Origin: Microcella daejeonensis
GTDB taxonomy: Bacteria; Actinomycetota; Actinomycetes; Actinomycetales; Microbacteriaceae
Reading direction: 5' to 3'
NCBI RefSeq assembly: GCF_026625045.1
Contig: NZ_CP113089.1
Span: forward strand, 2,542,001-2,606,000
DNA length: 64,000 nucleotides
Shown here piece after piece: positions 39,361 to 50,488 of the stretch (the stretch's first letter is position 1; every line of letters begins with the position of its first letter). The position numbers were made by a program, and so were the translations under genes. The notes beneath the pieces were generated by a model. It made no database searches, was not told the origin of the DNA, and worked only from the letters and a program-made list of their open reading frames with translations.

Positions 39361-40182
39361 CTACCGGTCGGCGGCCGCGAGATGCTCCCGGAGGTGCTCG
39401 AGAACCGAGACGTGCCCGTCGCCGTCGTGGATCGCGAGCAGGGCATCCCGCAGCCTCTCGGCGAGCATCGCGGCGTGCGCGACCGGGATGATGCGATCGG
39501 CAGACCCGTGCGCGAGGGTGACGGGCGCGGCGACCGAGGAGAGCGCGAACCCCCAGTCGGTGACGAAGGCGACGTCGTCGTCGACGGCTCCCCCGTCCAT
39601 GAGCGCATCGGCGGCACCCGCGTCCTGGCCGAGCACGCCCCACTCCCCCTCCAGCGCCGTGTAGTCGCGGGCGGTGAACGAGCGCGGCTCCCAGACCTCG
39701 GGGTGGGCGCCGCGAGCATCGATGCCGCCCACCGCGGCGCGCAGGGCGCCGGGGTCGACCATGCCGGCGAACCACTCGTCGGCGCCCGCGTAGGGCGCCG
39801 GGCATCCCGCGACGACGACGGCACGGATGCGCGCCGGCTCGGCCGCGGCGAGGGCGAGCGCGTGCGGTCCGCCGCCCGAGTACCCGGCGACGAGCACGTC
39901 GCGCAGATCGTGCCGCCGCAGTGCAAGGGCCGCGTCGAGCGCGCCCTCGGCGACGCTCCTGCCGGGCCGTCGCGGCGCGCCGCCGTAGCCGGGGCGGGCG
40001 ACGCAGACGAGCTCGCGTCCGAGCGCGCGGGCGATCGCGAGAACAGGGTCGAGCAGCCGGCCGGTGTGCGGGGTGCCCGCCTGCCAGAGCAGCACCCGCG
40101 ATTCCGGGGTGAGCTCGGCGGAGGCGTGCACGATCGGGGCGGCGCTCGCCGCATCGGGGTCGGTGCCCTCGGTCGATGTCAT
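39361..40182 (-). CDS. Alpha/beta hydrolase
   Basis: A 273-residue serine hydrolase. The nucleophile elbow is GYSGGGPHALALA near residue 95, the acid lies in the region AHGSADRIIPVAHA, and the His is in GDGHVSVLEHL near the C-terminus. N-terminal strands contain LLWQAGTPHTGR and VCVARPGYGGAPR, the oxyanion side. It is cytoplasmic and the substrate is unknown. ATG 40182 is chosen; the frame is open for 28 further codons towards the divergent UvrA paralogue without conservation. Confidence 0.85.
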   Translation of the reverse strand: MTSTEGTDPDAASAAPIVHASAELTPESRVLLWQAGTPHTGRLLDPVLAIARALGRELVCVARPGYGGAPRRPGRSVAEGALDAALALRRHDLRDVLVAGYSGGGPHALALAAAEPARIRAVVVAGCPAPYAGADEWFAGMVDPGALRAAVGGIDARGAHPEVWEPRSFTARDYTALEGEWGVLGQDAGAADALMDGGAVDDDVAFVTDWGFALSSVAAPVTLAHGSADRIIPVAHAAMLAERLRDALLAIHDGDGHVSVLEHLREHLAAADR

Positions 40183-40252
40183 GCGCGCATCCTCCCGCAG
40201 ATCGGGCTCGGCGGCGGGCGGATCACCGACCCCGCGCGCCACCCCTCCCCCG

Positions 40253-40258
40253 TATCCT
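40253..40258 (+). promoter_or_regulatory. -10 hexamer, leaderless arrangement
   Basis: TATCCT followed by six bases and the ATG of the UvrA paralogue at 40265. Confidence 0.5.
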
Positions 40259-40264
40259 GACCGC

Positions 40265-42652
<2,388 letters not shown>

Positions 42653-42716
42653 CGCCGCGCAGGGCGGGCACCGTCCGCCCTCGGAGAAACCCGCGGTGAG
42701 CGGGGTCCGATTGCCC

Positions 42717-42722
42717 CAGAAT
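42717..42722 (+). promoter_or_regulatory. -10 hexamer, leaderless arrangement
   Basis: CAGAAT followed by six bases and ATG 42729. Confidence 0.45.
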
Positions 42723-42728
42723 CGGGGC

Positions 42729-43706
42729 ATGGCACGAATCCTCATCCTCGGCGGCACGGCGTGGCTCGGTCGGCTCATCGCGGCGAGCCTCGTCGCCCGC
42801 GGCGACGACGTCACGTGCCTCGCGCGCGGGGCATCCGGAACCGTCGCCCCGGGAGCGACCCTCATGGCTCGCGACCGACGCGAGCCCGGCGCCTACGACG
42901 AGGCGGGCAGCACGCGCTGGGACGCGGTGATCGAGCTCGCCTACGATCACGATCTCGTGACGGGCGCCCTCGAGGCCCTCGCCCCGAGGGCCGAGCACTG
43001 GACGATCGTCTCCTCCGTCTCCGTCTACGCGGCGAACGACGAACCGGGCGCCGACGAGACCGCGGCGCTCGTCGAGCCGACCGATCCGAGCGACTACGCG
43101 CACGCCAAGGTCGCCGCCGAGCAGGCGACGGCCGACCGGGTCGGCGATCGGCTGCTCATCGCGCGCCCCGGCCTCATCGTCGGGCCGGGCGACGGCAGCG
43201 ACCGCTTCGGCTACTGGGTCGGGCGGTTCGCGCTCGCCGGGGGCGGGCCCGTGCTCGTGCCGGGGCGGGCCCAGCAGTCCGCGCAGGCGATCGACGTGCG
43301 CGACCTGGCGGCGTGGGTCGCCGACGCCGCTCGCTCCCGCGTCACCGGCACGGTCAACGCCGTCGGCGATCCGACGCCTCTCGACGAGGTCCTCGCGCTC
43401 GCGGCCGAGGTCGCCGACTCCTCCGCCCGCCTGGTGCCGGCCGACGACGACCGTCTCATCGAGCACCGCGTCGCGCCCTGGGCCGGCCCTCGATCCCTGC
43501 CCCTGTGGCTGCCGGCGGAGTACGAGGGATTCGCACGACGCTCGAACGAGCACTACCGCGCCGCGGGAGGACGCCTGCGGCCGCTGCGCGACACGCTCGT
43601 CGACACCCTGGCCGACGAGCGCGAGCGCGGGCTCGATCGGCCGCGGCGCGCCGGGCTCACCCGGGAGGACGAGCTCGAGCTCATCGCCGCGTTCGACCAG
43701 GGCTGA
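42729..43706 (+). CDS. NAD-dependent epimerase/dehydratase-like protein
   Basis: A 325-residue extended SDR: cofactor motif ILGGTAWLGRLIA at the N-terminus, IELAYDHD, the active-site Ser region TIVSSVSVYA and YxxxK as YAHAKVAAEQ. DRFGYWVGRFALAGGGPVLV and QAIDVRDLAAWVADAA follow in the substrate domain. It resembles reductases acting on nucleotide sugars or isoflavone-like compounds; the substrate is unknown. Leaderless spacing fixes ATG 42729. It converges with the ECF partner gene. Confidence 0.85.
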   Translation: MARILILGGTAWLGRLIAASLVARGDDVTCLARGASGTVAPGATLMARDRREPGAYDEAGSTRWDAVIELAYDHDLVTGALEALAPRAEHWTIVSSVSVYAANDEPGADETAALVEPTDPSDYAHAKVAAEQATADRVGDRLLIARPGLIVGPGDGSDRFGYWVGRFALAGGGPVLVPGRAQQSAQAIDVRDLAAWVADAARSRVTGTVNAVGDPTPLDEVLALAAEVADSSARLVPADDDRLIEHRVAPWAGPRSLPLWLPAEYEGFARRSNEHYRAAGGRLRPLRDTLVDTLADERERGLDRPRRAGLTREDELELIAAFDQG

Positions 43707-43719
43707 GACCGCCGCGGGC

Positions 43720-44331
43720 TCAGCCGGCGAAGGCCTCCTCGTACAGCGCCCGCAGCTCGGGGCTCTCGGGCCCGGTCAGGCCGCACGAGGCGGCCGCGCC
43801 GCCCGTGATCGCGACGAGGTAGTCCTCTCCCTCGACGAACTCACCCGTCGAGTACTCGAGGTTCGGGTCGGTTCCCTGCGCCACGACGACCCGGTCGCCG
43901 ACGTCGCCGCGGAACCGCTCGGTGACCTGCAGCTCGACCTGGTCCCCCTCGATGCTCGTGACGGTCGCCGCGAAGGCGATCTCGTTCATCGCGAGACCCT
44001 CGGCGGTGAGGACGGCGCAGGAGGTGGCCGGGCCGACGGCCTCCGGAGCGATGAACCGGGTGGGTGACGCGCCGCTGCCCGTGCCGATCACGACGGCCGC
44101 GGCGGCGACGGCGGCCGCTCCGACGAGAGCGGCGGGAACGGCCCAGCGCGGCCGGCGGCGCACCGTGCGCGACGGCTCGGCGGCGAGGGCGGGGTCGGTG
44201 GTCGGGATGCTGCTGCTCATGATCGTCTCCATCATCTGCTCGAGCCGCCGGGCGGCGGCGGGGTCGACCTCGGCAGCCGGATCAGCACGACGCAGTAGGC
44301 GCCGCAGCACCTCGTCCTCGTCGCCCATCAC
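43720..44331 (-). CDS. Membrane protein partner of the ECF sigma factor
   Basis: A 203-residue single-span protein. The cytoplasmic N-terminus (EDEVLRRLLRRADPAAEVDP) is followed by a basic stop and the helix WAVPAALVGAAAVAAAAVVI near residue 65. The extracytoplasmic domain of about 115 residues has two cysteines (TSCAVL, ASCGL), strands rich in Val, Glu and Gly. It starts at GTG 44331 or ATG 44328, overlapping the sigma factor stop. Position and topology suit an anti-sigma factor or a sigma-regulated sensor, but no classic zinc-binding HxxxCxxC motif is present. Confidence 0.7.
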   Translation of the reverse strand: MMGDEDEVLRRLLRRADPAAEVDPAAARRLEQMMETIMSSSIPTTDPALAAEPSRTVRRRPRWAVPAALVGAAAVAAAAVVIGTGSGASPTRFIAPEAVGPATSCAVLTAEGLAMNEIAFAATVTSIEGDQVELQVTERFRGDVGDRVVVAQGTDPNLEYSTGEFVEGEDYLVAITGGAAASCGLTGPESPELRALYEEAFAG

Positions 44332-44915
44332 CGGCTCCCTCCGTCATCCCCGACATGTCCGGCATCCGGCCCGACCTTTCTCCGCTCATCCCGCAGCAGC
44401 TCCGCGCGCAGCGCCTTCTTGGCCCGGTGCAGCCGTATCGACACGGCGTTCGCGCTGATCTCGAGCACCACCGAGATCTGCGCGGGCGTCAGCTCCTCCC
44501 ACGCCCAGAGCCGCAGCACCTCGGCCTCGGCGGGGCGCAGACGGTCGAGCGCGGCGCGCACCTCGGCATCCGCGTCATCGACCCTGCCGCCCGCGCTGCC
44601 GTCGGCCGTGTCGGCGACCGAGGCCACCGGCTCCGGCGGGTCGACGACGCGGATGCGCTGCACGAGCCTCTCGCGGCGACGAGCGGCGCGGCGCGCGTTC
44701 GCCAGGCAGTTGCGCGCGACGACGAACACCCACGGCAGAGCATCCACCGGGATCTCATCGAGCCGCCGCCAGCACACCAGCAGCACCTCGCTCAGCACGT
44801 CGTCGGCGGTGTCGGCATCGGTGCGGCGGCGCAGGTAGCGCTGCACCGGCTCGCCGACCTCGGCGACGAGCGCCGCGAAGCGAGCACGGCGCTGCAGCTC
44901 GGTCGCGGTCGTCAC
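44328..44915 (-). CDS. ECF-type RNA polymerase sigma factor
   Basis: A 195-residue sigma-70 family protein with only regions 2 and 4. Region 2 holds YLRRRTDADTADDVLSEVLL and WRRLDEIPVDALPWVFVVAR (the -10-binding part), and region 4 is LDRLRPAEAEVLRLWAWEEL then TPAQISVVLEISANAVSIRL (helix-turn-helix for -35). It redirects RNA polymerase to a stress regulon, targets unknown. It is coupled to the downstream membrane protein gene. GTG 44915 is the start. Confidence 0.92.
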   Translation of the reverse strand: MTTATELQRRARFAALVAEVGEPVQRYLRRRTDADTADDVLSEVLLVCWRRLDEIPVDALPWVFVVARNCLANARRAARRRERLVQRIRVVDPPEPVASVADTADGSAGGRVDDADAEVRAALDRLRPAEAEVLRLWAWEELTPAQISVVLEISANAVSIRLHRAKKALRAELLRDERRKVGPDAGHVGDDGGSR

Positions 44916-44976
44916 ATCAGGGTCATGTCCGGCAGCGCGGCGATCTTTCGCCCCGCGGGTCGGGCCCCGGCTCCCC

Positions 44977-44982
44977 TAACCT
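44977..44982 (+). promoter_or_regulatory. -10 hexamer, leaderless arrangement
   Basis: TAACCT followed by six bases and ATG 44989. Confidence 0.5.
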
Positions 44983-44988
44983 GGGCGC

Positions 44989-45354
44989 ATGCGCTGCCCC
45001 TGCCTGAGCGGACTCCCCCTCGCCGAGTGCTGCGGCCCGCTGCACGAGGGCGCCCCCGCGCCGACGGCCGAACGCCTCATGCGCTCGCGCTTCTCGGCCT
45101 TCGCCCTCGGCGAGGCTGACTACCTGCTCGCCAGCTGGCACCGCTCGACGCGCCCCACCGCGCTCGAGCTCGACGCCGAGCTGCGCTGGTACCGGCTCGA
45201 CATCCTGCGCACCGAGCGCGGCGGCCCGCTCGACCGCGACGGACTCGTCGAGTTCGAGGCGTTCCACCGCTCCCCCGCCGGCGCCGGCTCCCAGCGCGAG
45301 TCGAGCCGCTTCGTGCGCGAGGGCGGGCACTGGTTCTACGTCGACGGCGTCTGA
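44989..45354 (+). CDS. YchJ-family (UPF0225) SEC-C-like protein
   Basis: A 121-residue protein starting with a cysteine-rich SEC-C-like motif, RCPCLSGLPLAECCGPLH, that can bind zinc, followed by the YchJ core: LMRSRFSAFALGEADYLLAS, WHRSTRP, LRWYRLDILRTERGG and SSRFVREGGHWFYVDG. It lacks the second SEC-C copy present at the C-terminus of some homologues. Function unknown. Leaderless start at ATG 44989. It converges with the PLP enzyme gene with a 6-bp gap. Confidence 0.85.
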   Translation: MRCPCLSGLPLAECCGPLHEGAPAPTAERLMRSRFSAFALGEADYLLASWHRSTRPTALELDAELRWYRLDILRTERGGPLDRDGLVEFEAFHRSPAGAGSQRESSRFVREGGHWFYVDGV

Positions 45355-45360
45355 CGCGCC

Positions 45361-46575
45361 TCAGCCCGCCGATGCGCCGGCGAGCTCCGTCGCCCGACCC
45401 GCCATGGCGGCCCCGAGCGCCCGCTCGAGATCGCGCCACAGATCCTCGCCGTCCTCCAGCCCGATCGACAGCCGAAGGATGCCGGCCCCGGGTCGAGCGT
45501 CGGGCGCGACCGGTCGGTGGGTCAGCGAGGCGGGATGCTGCACCAGCGAGTCCACGCCCCCGAGCGACACGGCGTGCGTGAACAGCCCGAGCGCGCCGAC
45601 GACGGCCTCGGCCGCGGGGTACCCGCCCCCCAGCTCGAGCGCGAGCATCGCTCCGGGCCCCCGCATCTGGCGCCCGACGAGACCCGTCGGATCGCTGCCG
45701 CCCTGCCCCGGGTAGTGCACGGCGGCGACGGCCTCGTGCGCGAGCAGGCGCTCGGCGAGCATCCCGGCGGTCGCCTGCTGCGCCCGCACCCGCAGGGCGA
45801 GCGTCGGCAGGCCGCGATGCAGCAGGTAGGCCCCGAGCGGGTGGAGCAGCGCTCCCGTGATGGCGCGCACCGGCCGCAGCGCCTCGGCCCACTCGGTCGA
45901 GCAGGCGATGACGCCCCCCATGGCGTCGCCGTGGCCGCCGAGGTACTTGGTGGCGCTGTGCAGCACGAGCGCAGCACCGAGCACGGCCGGGTTCTGCAGC
46001 ACGGGCGTGGCGAAGGTGTTGTCGACGAGCACGGGCACCGCGCCGGCCGCCGCGACGACGGCGGCGATGTCGACGAGCTCGAGCGTCGGGTTGGCCGGAG
46101 TCTCCAGCACCACGAGGCAGGTGTCGGGGCGCACCGCGGCCGCGACCCCGGCGGCGTCGACGAAGGTGGTCTCCACGCTGAGCAGGCCCGAGGCGAGCAG
46201 GTGGTCGGTGCCGCCGTACATCGGGCGCACGGCGACGATGTGGCGTCCGCTCCCCCGGCTCGCGGCGGCGAGCACCGCGGCCGTGAAGGCCGCCATGCCC
46301 GTCGAGAACGCGACGGCCTGCTCGGTGCGCTCGAGGGCGGCGAGGGCCTCCTCGAACCGGGCGACGGTCGGGTTCCAGAGTCGCGCGTACACCGCCCCGC
46401 CCTCGGTCGGACCGTGCCCGGTGGCCATCGACTCGTACGAGATGCCGCCCGTCTCGATCCCCGGCAGGGGGTTCGTCGTCGACAGGTCGATCGGCGGCGC
46501 GTGCACGCCCATCGCGGTGAGGTCCGCCCGTCCGGCGTGCACGGCAAGGGTCTCGAAAGCGACGTCATCGTCCAT
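45361..46575 (-). CDS. Cys/Met-metabolism PLP enzyme, methionine gamma-lyase-like
   Basis: A 404-residue fold-type I PLP enzyme of the cystathionine gamma-synthase/lyase family. Motifs: YARLWNPTVARFEEALAALE, FSTGMAAFTAAVLAA, VLVDNTFATPVLQNP and the PLP lysine in HSATKYLGGHGDAMGG near residue 205; the C-terminus has RLSIGLEDGEDLWRDL. Methionine gamma-lyase, cystathionine gamma-lyase and O-acetylhomoserine-type activities cannot be separated by eye. A divergent Lrp/AsnC regulator 95 bp away suggests amino-acid-responsive control, as for methionine gamma-lyase genes. ATG 46575 is six bases after CATCAT. Confidence 0.88.
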   Translation of the reverse strand: MDDDVAFETLAVHAGRADLTAMGVHAPPIDLSTTNPLPGIETGGISYESMATGHGPTEGGAVYARLWNPTVARFEEALAALERTEQAVAFSTGMAAFTAAVLAAASRGSGRHIVAVRPMYGGTDHLLASGLLSVETTFVDAAGVAAAVRPDTCLVVLETPANPTLELVDIAAVVAAAGAVPVLVDNTFATPVLQNPAVLGAALVLHSATKYLGGHGDAMGGVIACSTEWAEALRPVRAITGALLHPLGAYLLHRGLPTLALRVRAQQATAGMLAERLLAHEAVAAVHYPGQGGSDPTGLVGRQMRGPGAMLALELGGGYPAAEAVVGALGLFTHAVSLGGVDSLVQHPASLTHRPVAPDARPGAGILRLSIGLEDGEDLWRDLERALGAAMAGRATELAGASAG

Positions 46576-46670
46576 CCCGCGATGATGGCGCGCTCTGCGG
46601 CTCATCACAAGCATGGTCGAAGATCGCGCGATCCACAGCCAGAAGCACGCGCATCCTGCATCATGGGCTC
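46576..46670. promoter_or_regulatory. Divergent promoter between PLP lyase and Lrp-type regulator
   Basis: Both genes have the same -10 hexamer CATCAT exactly six bases from their ATG (46587-46582 on minus, 46659-46664 on plus). On the minus strand TTGTGA stands 17 bases before the -10, a good -35 match. The space between them is where the regulator would bind. Confidence 0.6.
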
Positions 46671-47180
46671 ATGATGGATGCCCCGCCGCCGCAGATCGCA
46701 CGCCCCGCCCCGCTCGATGCCATCGACCTGACGCTGCTCGCCGAGCTCGAGTCGAACGCCCGCCTCACGAACGCGGCGCTCGCCGCCCGCGCGGGCATCG
46801 CCGAGTCGACCTGCACCCAGCGCCTCCGGGCGCTCAAGGCCGGAGGTGCCATCCGGCGCTTCCGCACCGACGTCGACCCCGCGGCGCTCGGCCTCACCAT
46901 GCAGGCGGTCATCAAGGTGCGGCTCGCCAGCCACAGCCGCGATCAGGTGCACGCCTTCCGCGAGCTGCTGCCGCGCATCCCGAACGTGCTCACGATCTTC
47001 CACCTCGCGGGGGCCGACGACTACCTGCTGCACGTCGCGGTCGACTCGGCCATCGCGCTGCGCGACCTCGTGCTCGAGCACATCACGGTGCACCCCGGGG
47101 TGCGTCACACCGAGACCCAGCTGGTCTTCGAGGTGATCGACGGCGCCGGACTGCTCCCCGGGCCGCCCGTCGAGCGCTAG
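46671..47180 (+). CDS. Lrp/AsnC-family transcriptional regulator
   Basis: A 169-residue regulator with the N-terminal helix-turn-helix (LDAIDLTLLAELESNARLTN, then AALAARAGIAESTCTQRLRA) and the C-terminal RAM effector domain (MQAVIKVRLASHSRDQVHAF and NVLTIFHLAGADDYLLHVAV). It probably senses an amino acid and controls the divergent PLP lyase. Leaderless start at ATG 46671. Its stop TAG interlocks with the DUF2945 stop in a shared CTAG at 47177-47180. Confidence 0.92.
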   Translation: MMDAPPPQIARPAPLDAIDLTLLAELESNARLTNAALAARAGIAESTCTQRLRALKAGGAIRRFRTDVDPAALGLTMQAVIKVRLASHSRDQVHAFRELLPRIPNVLTIFHLAGADDYLLHVAVDSAIALRDLVLEHITVHPGVRHTETQLVFEVIDGAGLLPGPPVER

Positions 47181-47389
47181 GAGCGCCGGCGCAGGGCCTC
47201 CGGCTTGTGCACGGCCTCGCCGCCGCTCTTCTCGCTGCGCACGAGGTACTGCGGCTCGTCCTTCGAGGCGCGCACGGTGCGACCGCCGGCCTCGGTGTCG
47301 CTCGTGATCTTCCTCACCACCTCGCCGACGGCCTCGCCGCCGTGCGAATCCCACGCCACCTTGTCGCCCTTGCGGAAGCTCGTCGTCAT
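47177..47389 (-). CDS. DUF2945 (TUDOR-like) small protein
   Basis: A 70-residue basic protein matching the DUF2945 or hypervirulence-associated TUDOR-like domain: FRKGDKVAWDSHGGEAVGEV at the start, then VVRKITSDTEAGGRTVRASK and PQYLVRSEKSGGEAVHKPEA. It is a single small beta barrel. Function unknown. The DUF3140 gene 124 bp away on the other strand is a frequent neighbour of this family. ATG 47389. Confidence 0.85.
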   Translation of the reverse strand: MTTSFRKGDKVAWDSHGGEAVGEVVRKITSDTEAGGRTVRASKDEPQYLVRSEKSGGEAVHKPEALRRRS

Positions 47390-47512
47390 ACCTCGACGCT
47401 AACCCCCGGTCCCCGCCTCCGCGCGCGCCCTCACGGCGGGCGTCCAGGCCCCCGCTGGAGGCCGGCTGGGAGCGGGCTCGACCGCGTCGGGGTTCGGGAG
47501 CACGCTGGAGGC

Positions 47513-47839
47513 ATGACCGATGACGACCGCACCACCGAGTCCGATTTCCGAGAGCTGGTGACGATGGCGCCCGCCGAGCTCGAGCGCTGGCTCGAGACCG
47601 ACGAGTCCCGATCCGTCGGCCAGTCCGACGGCGGCGAGTCGGTCGGGCACCGCAGCGGCCGGCGCATCGTCGAGATCCTCCGCACCCGGAAGGCCGATCT
47701 GACCGACGCCGATCGTGCGCACATGCGGAAGGTCATCGGCTACATCCGCCGCCACAGCGCGCAGCGGCCGTCGGGCGACGTGCGCGAGACGCCGTGGCGC
47801 TACTCCCTCATGAATTGGGGGCACGACCCGCTGCACTGA
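47513..47839 (+). CDS. DUF3140 protein
   Basis: A 108-residue protein typical of DUF3140: the conserved FRELVTMAPAELERWLETDE near the N-terminus, SVGHRSGRRIVEILRTRKAD, the helix DADRAHMRKVIGYIRRHSAQ and the ending WRYSLMNWGHDPL. It looks helical and soluble, possibly nucleic-acid binding. Function unknown. GGAGG-like sequence close to ATG 47513 supports the start. Confidence 0.85.
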   Translation: MTDDDRTTESDFRELVTMAPAELERWLETDESRSVGQSDGGESVGHRSGRRIVEILRTRKADLTDADRAHMRKVIGYIRRHSAQRPSGDVRETPWRYSLMNWGHDPLH

Positions 47840-47866
47840 GCGCGTCGACAACCGGTCGCGGGATGC

Positions 47867-48922
47867 TCAGCGCTGCGTCGCCGCGGCCCACGCCGCGAGC
47901 TTCCCGGCCGCGGCGCCCGAGTCGATCGACTCGGCCGCGACGACCATCTGCTCGGCGAGACGCGAGACGAGCGGCCGTGAGATCTCCGCCGGATCCTGCG
48001 CGAGCCTCCACGACACCAGCCCCGCCGCGGCGTTGAGCAGCACGATGTCGCGCACGGCCCCGGTCTCGCCCGCGAGCACCCCGCGGGCGATGGCCGCATT
48101 GTGCTCCGGGCCCTCGCCGAGGATGTCGTCGATGCTGCTGTACTCGATGCCGAGGTCGCGCGGGTCGAGGTCGTGCTCGGTGACTGAGCCGCGCGAGACC
48201 TCCCACACGTGGCTGTGCCCCGTGGTGGTGAGCTTGTCGATGCCGTCGTCGCCCCGGTACACGAGCGCCGTCGCCCCCCGCGTGCGGAACACGCCCACGA
48301 GCAGCGGCACGCGCTCGAGGCTCGCGACGCCGACGGCGGAGGCCTCGGGCCGGGCTGGGTTCACCAGCGGGCCGAGCACGTTGAAGAGGGTCGAGATGCC
48401 GATCTCCCGCCGCGCGGCGCCCGCGTGCCGGAACCCGGGGTGCAGGACGGCGGCGTTGAGGTACGTGAGACCGACCTCGTCGAAGACGCGCCCCAGCTGA
48501 TCCGGCCCGAGATCGAGGGCGATCCCCAGGGCGCCCAGCACGTCGGAGGCGCCCGAGGCGCTGCTCGCCGCGCGGTTGCCGTGCTTGGCCACCGGCACGC
48601 CGGCGGCCGCCACGACGATCGAGGCCACCGAGGAGACGTTGACCACGGCGCCGTAGGGGTCGCCGCCGGTTCCGACGATGTCGAGCACCATGGCCGGGAT
48701 GCTCACCGGCAGCGCGTGCGCGAGAGCGGCATCCCGGAACCCGACGATCTCATCGATCGTCTCGCCCTTGGCCCGCAGCGCCACGAGGAACGCCGCCAAC
48801 TGGGCGGGCGTGGCCTCCCCCGCCATGACCTGCTCCATGGCCCAGGTGGACTCCGCGATCGACAGATCCTGCCGCTCCAGCAGACGGGTGAGCAGGGCGG
48901 GCCAGGTCGGGATGGCGGACAT
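47867..48922 (-). CDS. trpD: Anthranilate phosphoribosyltransferase TrpD
   Basis: A 351-residue enzyme transferring phosphoribose from PRPP to anthranilate in tryptophan synthesis. The PRPP site is [17 protein letters not shown] near residue 83, the anthranilate and metal side [33 protein letters not shown], and the acidic pair in [12 protein letters not shown]. It is separated from other trp genes. ATG 48922 lies six bases after TAGCCT. It is divergent from ctaE across a 78-bp shared promoter region. Confidence 0.96.
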   Translation of the reverse strand: MSAIPTWPALLTRLLERQDLSIAESTWAMEQVMAGEATPAQLAAFLVALRAKGETIDEIVGFRDAALAHALPVSIPAMVLDIVGTGGDPYGAVVNVSSVASIVVAAAGVPVAKHGNRAASSASGASDVLGALGIALDLGPDQLGRVFDEVGLTYLNAAVLHPGFRHAGAARREIGISTLFNVLGPLVNPARPEASAVGVASLERVPLLVGVFRTRGATALVYRGDDGIDKLTTTGHSHVWEVSRGSVTEHDLDPRDLGIEYSSIDDILGEGPEHNAAIARGVLAGETGAVRDIVLLNAAAGLVSWRLAQDPAEISRPLVSRLAEQMVVAAESIDSGAAAGKLAAWAAATQR

Positions 48923-49000
48923 GGGAGAAGGCTAGCCAATCGCCGCGAGAAGGCATGTCGCCCGGCAAGAACCTCCAGGAACATCGGTCATAATGAAGGG
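48923..49000. promoter_or_regulatory. Divergent promoter region trpD / ctaE
   Basis: On the minus strand TAGCCT (48934-48929) is six bases before the trpD ATG; on the plus strand CATAAT (48989-48994) is six bases before the ctaE GTG. Both transcripts are probably leaderless. Confidence 0.6.
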
Positions 49001-49630
49001 GTGACCAGCACCTCTCTCTCGAGCTCGCTCAGCGCGCCTACGATCAACCGCCCGAACACCGTCGCGGTCGGCACGATCGTGTGGCTGGGCAGCGAAGTCA
49101 TGTTCTTCGCCGGCCTCTTCGCGATCTACTTCACGCTGCGGTCGACCTCCCCCGAGCTGTGGGAGTCGGGCACCGAGCTCTTCAACATCCCCTTCGCCGC
49201 GGTCAACACCACGATCCTGGTCCTCTCGTCGGTGACCGCCCAGTTCGGCGTCTTCGCCGCCGAGCGCCTGCAGGCCAAGCGCACCGGCTGGAAGCCGACG
49301 CAGTGGGGCATGGTCGAGTGGTTCTTCCTGACCTACGTCATGGGCGCGATCTTCGTCGTCGGCCAGGTCTACGAGTACGCGATCCTCGTCAGCGAGTACG
49401 TCACGCTCACCTCCGACGCCTTCGGCTCGGCCTTCTACCTCACCACCGGCTTCCACGGCCTCCACGTCACCGGCGGACTCATCGCCTTCCTCCTCGTCAT
49501 CGGTCGCGCGTACGCGGTGAAGGTCTTCACCCACCGCGACGCGATGAGCGCGATCGTCGTGTCGTACTACTGGCACTTCGTCGACGTGGTCTGGATCGGC
49601 CTCTTCATCGTCATCTACGTCCTTCAGTAA
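49001..49630 (+). CDS. ctaE: Cytochrome c oxidase subunit III (aa3)
   Basis: A 209-residue five-helix subunit III of the aa3 oxidase: [20 protein letters not shown] in helix 1, [20 protein letters not shown], the conserved [20 protein letters not shown] and the ending [20 protein letters not shown]. It stabilises the core and guides protons and oxygen. It is the first gene of ctaE-qcrC-qcrA-qcrB, the standard actinobacterial order, which couples the oxidase to the bcc complex. GTG 49001 is fixed by the leaderless -10 spacing. Confidence 0.95.
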   Translation: MTSTSLSSSLSAPTINRPNTVAVGTIVWLGSEVMFFAGLFAIYFTLRSTSPELWESGTELFNIPFAAVNTTILVLSSVTAQFGVFAAERLQAKRTGWKPTQWGMVEWFFLTYVMGAIFVVGQVYEYAILVSEYVTLTSDAFGSAFYLTTGFHGLHVTGGLIAFLLVIGRAYAVKVFTHRDAMSAIVVSYYWHFVDVVWIGLFIVIYVLQ

Positions 49631-49655
49631 GCAACGGAAACGAGACGCACTCCCC

Positions 49656-50456
49656 ATGGCACCCTCCTCCTCCGCATCAGCACGACGCACCGGTCGCCGG
49701 CACCCGCTCGCCACGGCCGCCCTGCTCGTCGTCGGCCTGCTCGCCACCGGTGGCGCCTACGCGGTCGCGACGACGGCGGCGACCGCCGAGACGACGACGG
49801 CCAGCGCCGAGGTCGTCGACGAGGGCGGCAAGCTCTTCGCCGCCAACTGCGCCAGCTGCCACGGCCTGGAGGGCCAGGGCGCCGAGGCCGGTCCGAGCCT
49901 CGTCGGCGTCGGTGCGCTGGCGGTCGACTTCCAGGTCGGCACGGGCCGCATGCCCATGGCCGCCTCCGGCCCCCAGGCCGAGGTCAAGCCCGTGCAGTTC
50001 ACGCAGGAGCAGATCGACGCCATGGGTGCGTGGGTGGCCCAGCTGGGCCCCGGCCCCGCCATCCCCGCCGACGAGTACCTCGCCGGTGACGGCGATGCCG
50101 CCCTCGGCGCCGAGCTCTTCCGCATCAACTGCGCCATGTGCCACAACGTGGCCGGCGCGGGCGGCGCGCTCACCGAGGGCAAGTACGCCCCGAGCCTCGC
50201 CGGGGTCGACCCCGTTCACATCTACGGCGCCATGGTGACCGGTCCGCAGAACATGCCCGTGTTCAGCGACCTGAACCTCACGCCCGAGGAGAAGAACGAC
50301 ATCATCACCTACCTCACCTACCTCGAGGAGAACCCCTCGGTGGGCGGCATCGACCTCGGCGCCCTCGGCCCGGTGTCGGAGGGACTCTTCATCTGGATCT
50401 TCGGTCTCGGCGGCCTCATCGCCGTGACCATCTGGCTCACCGCGAAGTCGAACTGA
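49656..50456 (+). CDS. qcrC: Cytochrome bc1 complex dihaem cytochrome c subunit QcrC
   Basis: A 266-residue dihaem c-type cytochrome that carries electrons from the Rieske protein directly to the oxidase CuA site, replacing a soluble cytochrome c. An N-terminal membrane anchor (ATAALLVVGLLATGGAYAV) precedes two haem-binding motifs, CASCH near residue 66 and CAMCH near 160, with Met ligands later in each domain. A C-terminal membrane helix (LFIWIFGLGGLIAVTIWL) ends the protein. It lies between ctaE and qcrA on the extracytoplasmic side. Confidence 0.96.
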   Translation: MAPSSSASARRTGRRHPLATAALLVVGLLATGGAYAVATTAATAETTTASAEVVDEGGKLFAANCASCHGLEGQGAEAGPSLVGVGALAVDFQVGTGRMPMAASGPQAEVKPVQFTQEQIDAMGAWVAQLGPGPAIPADEYLAGDGDAALGAELFRINCAMCHNVAGAGGALTEGKYAPSLAGVDPVHIYGAMVTGPQNMPVFSDLNLTPEEKNDIITYLTYLEENPSVGGIDLGALGPVSEGLFIWIFGLGGLIAVTIWLTAKSN

Positions 50457-50488
50457 CCTCCCGTGGGTCGCACTAGGAAGGAACGATA

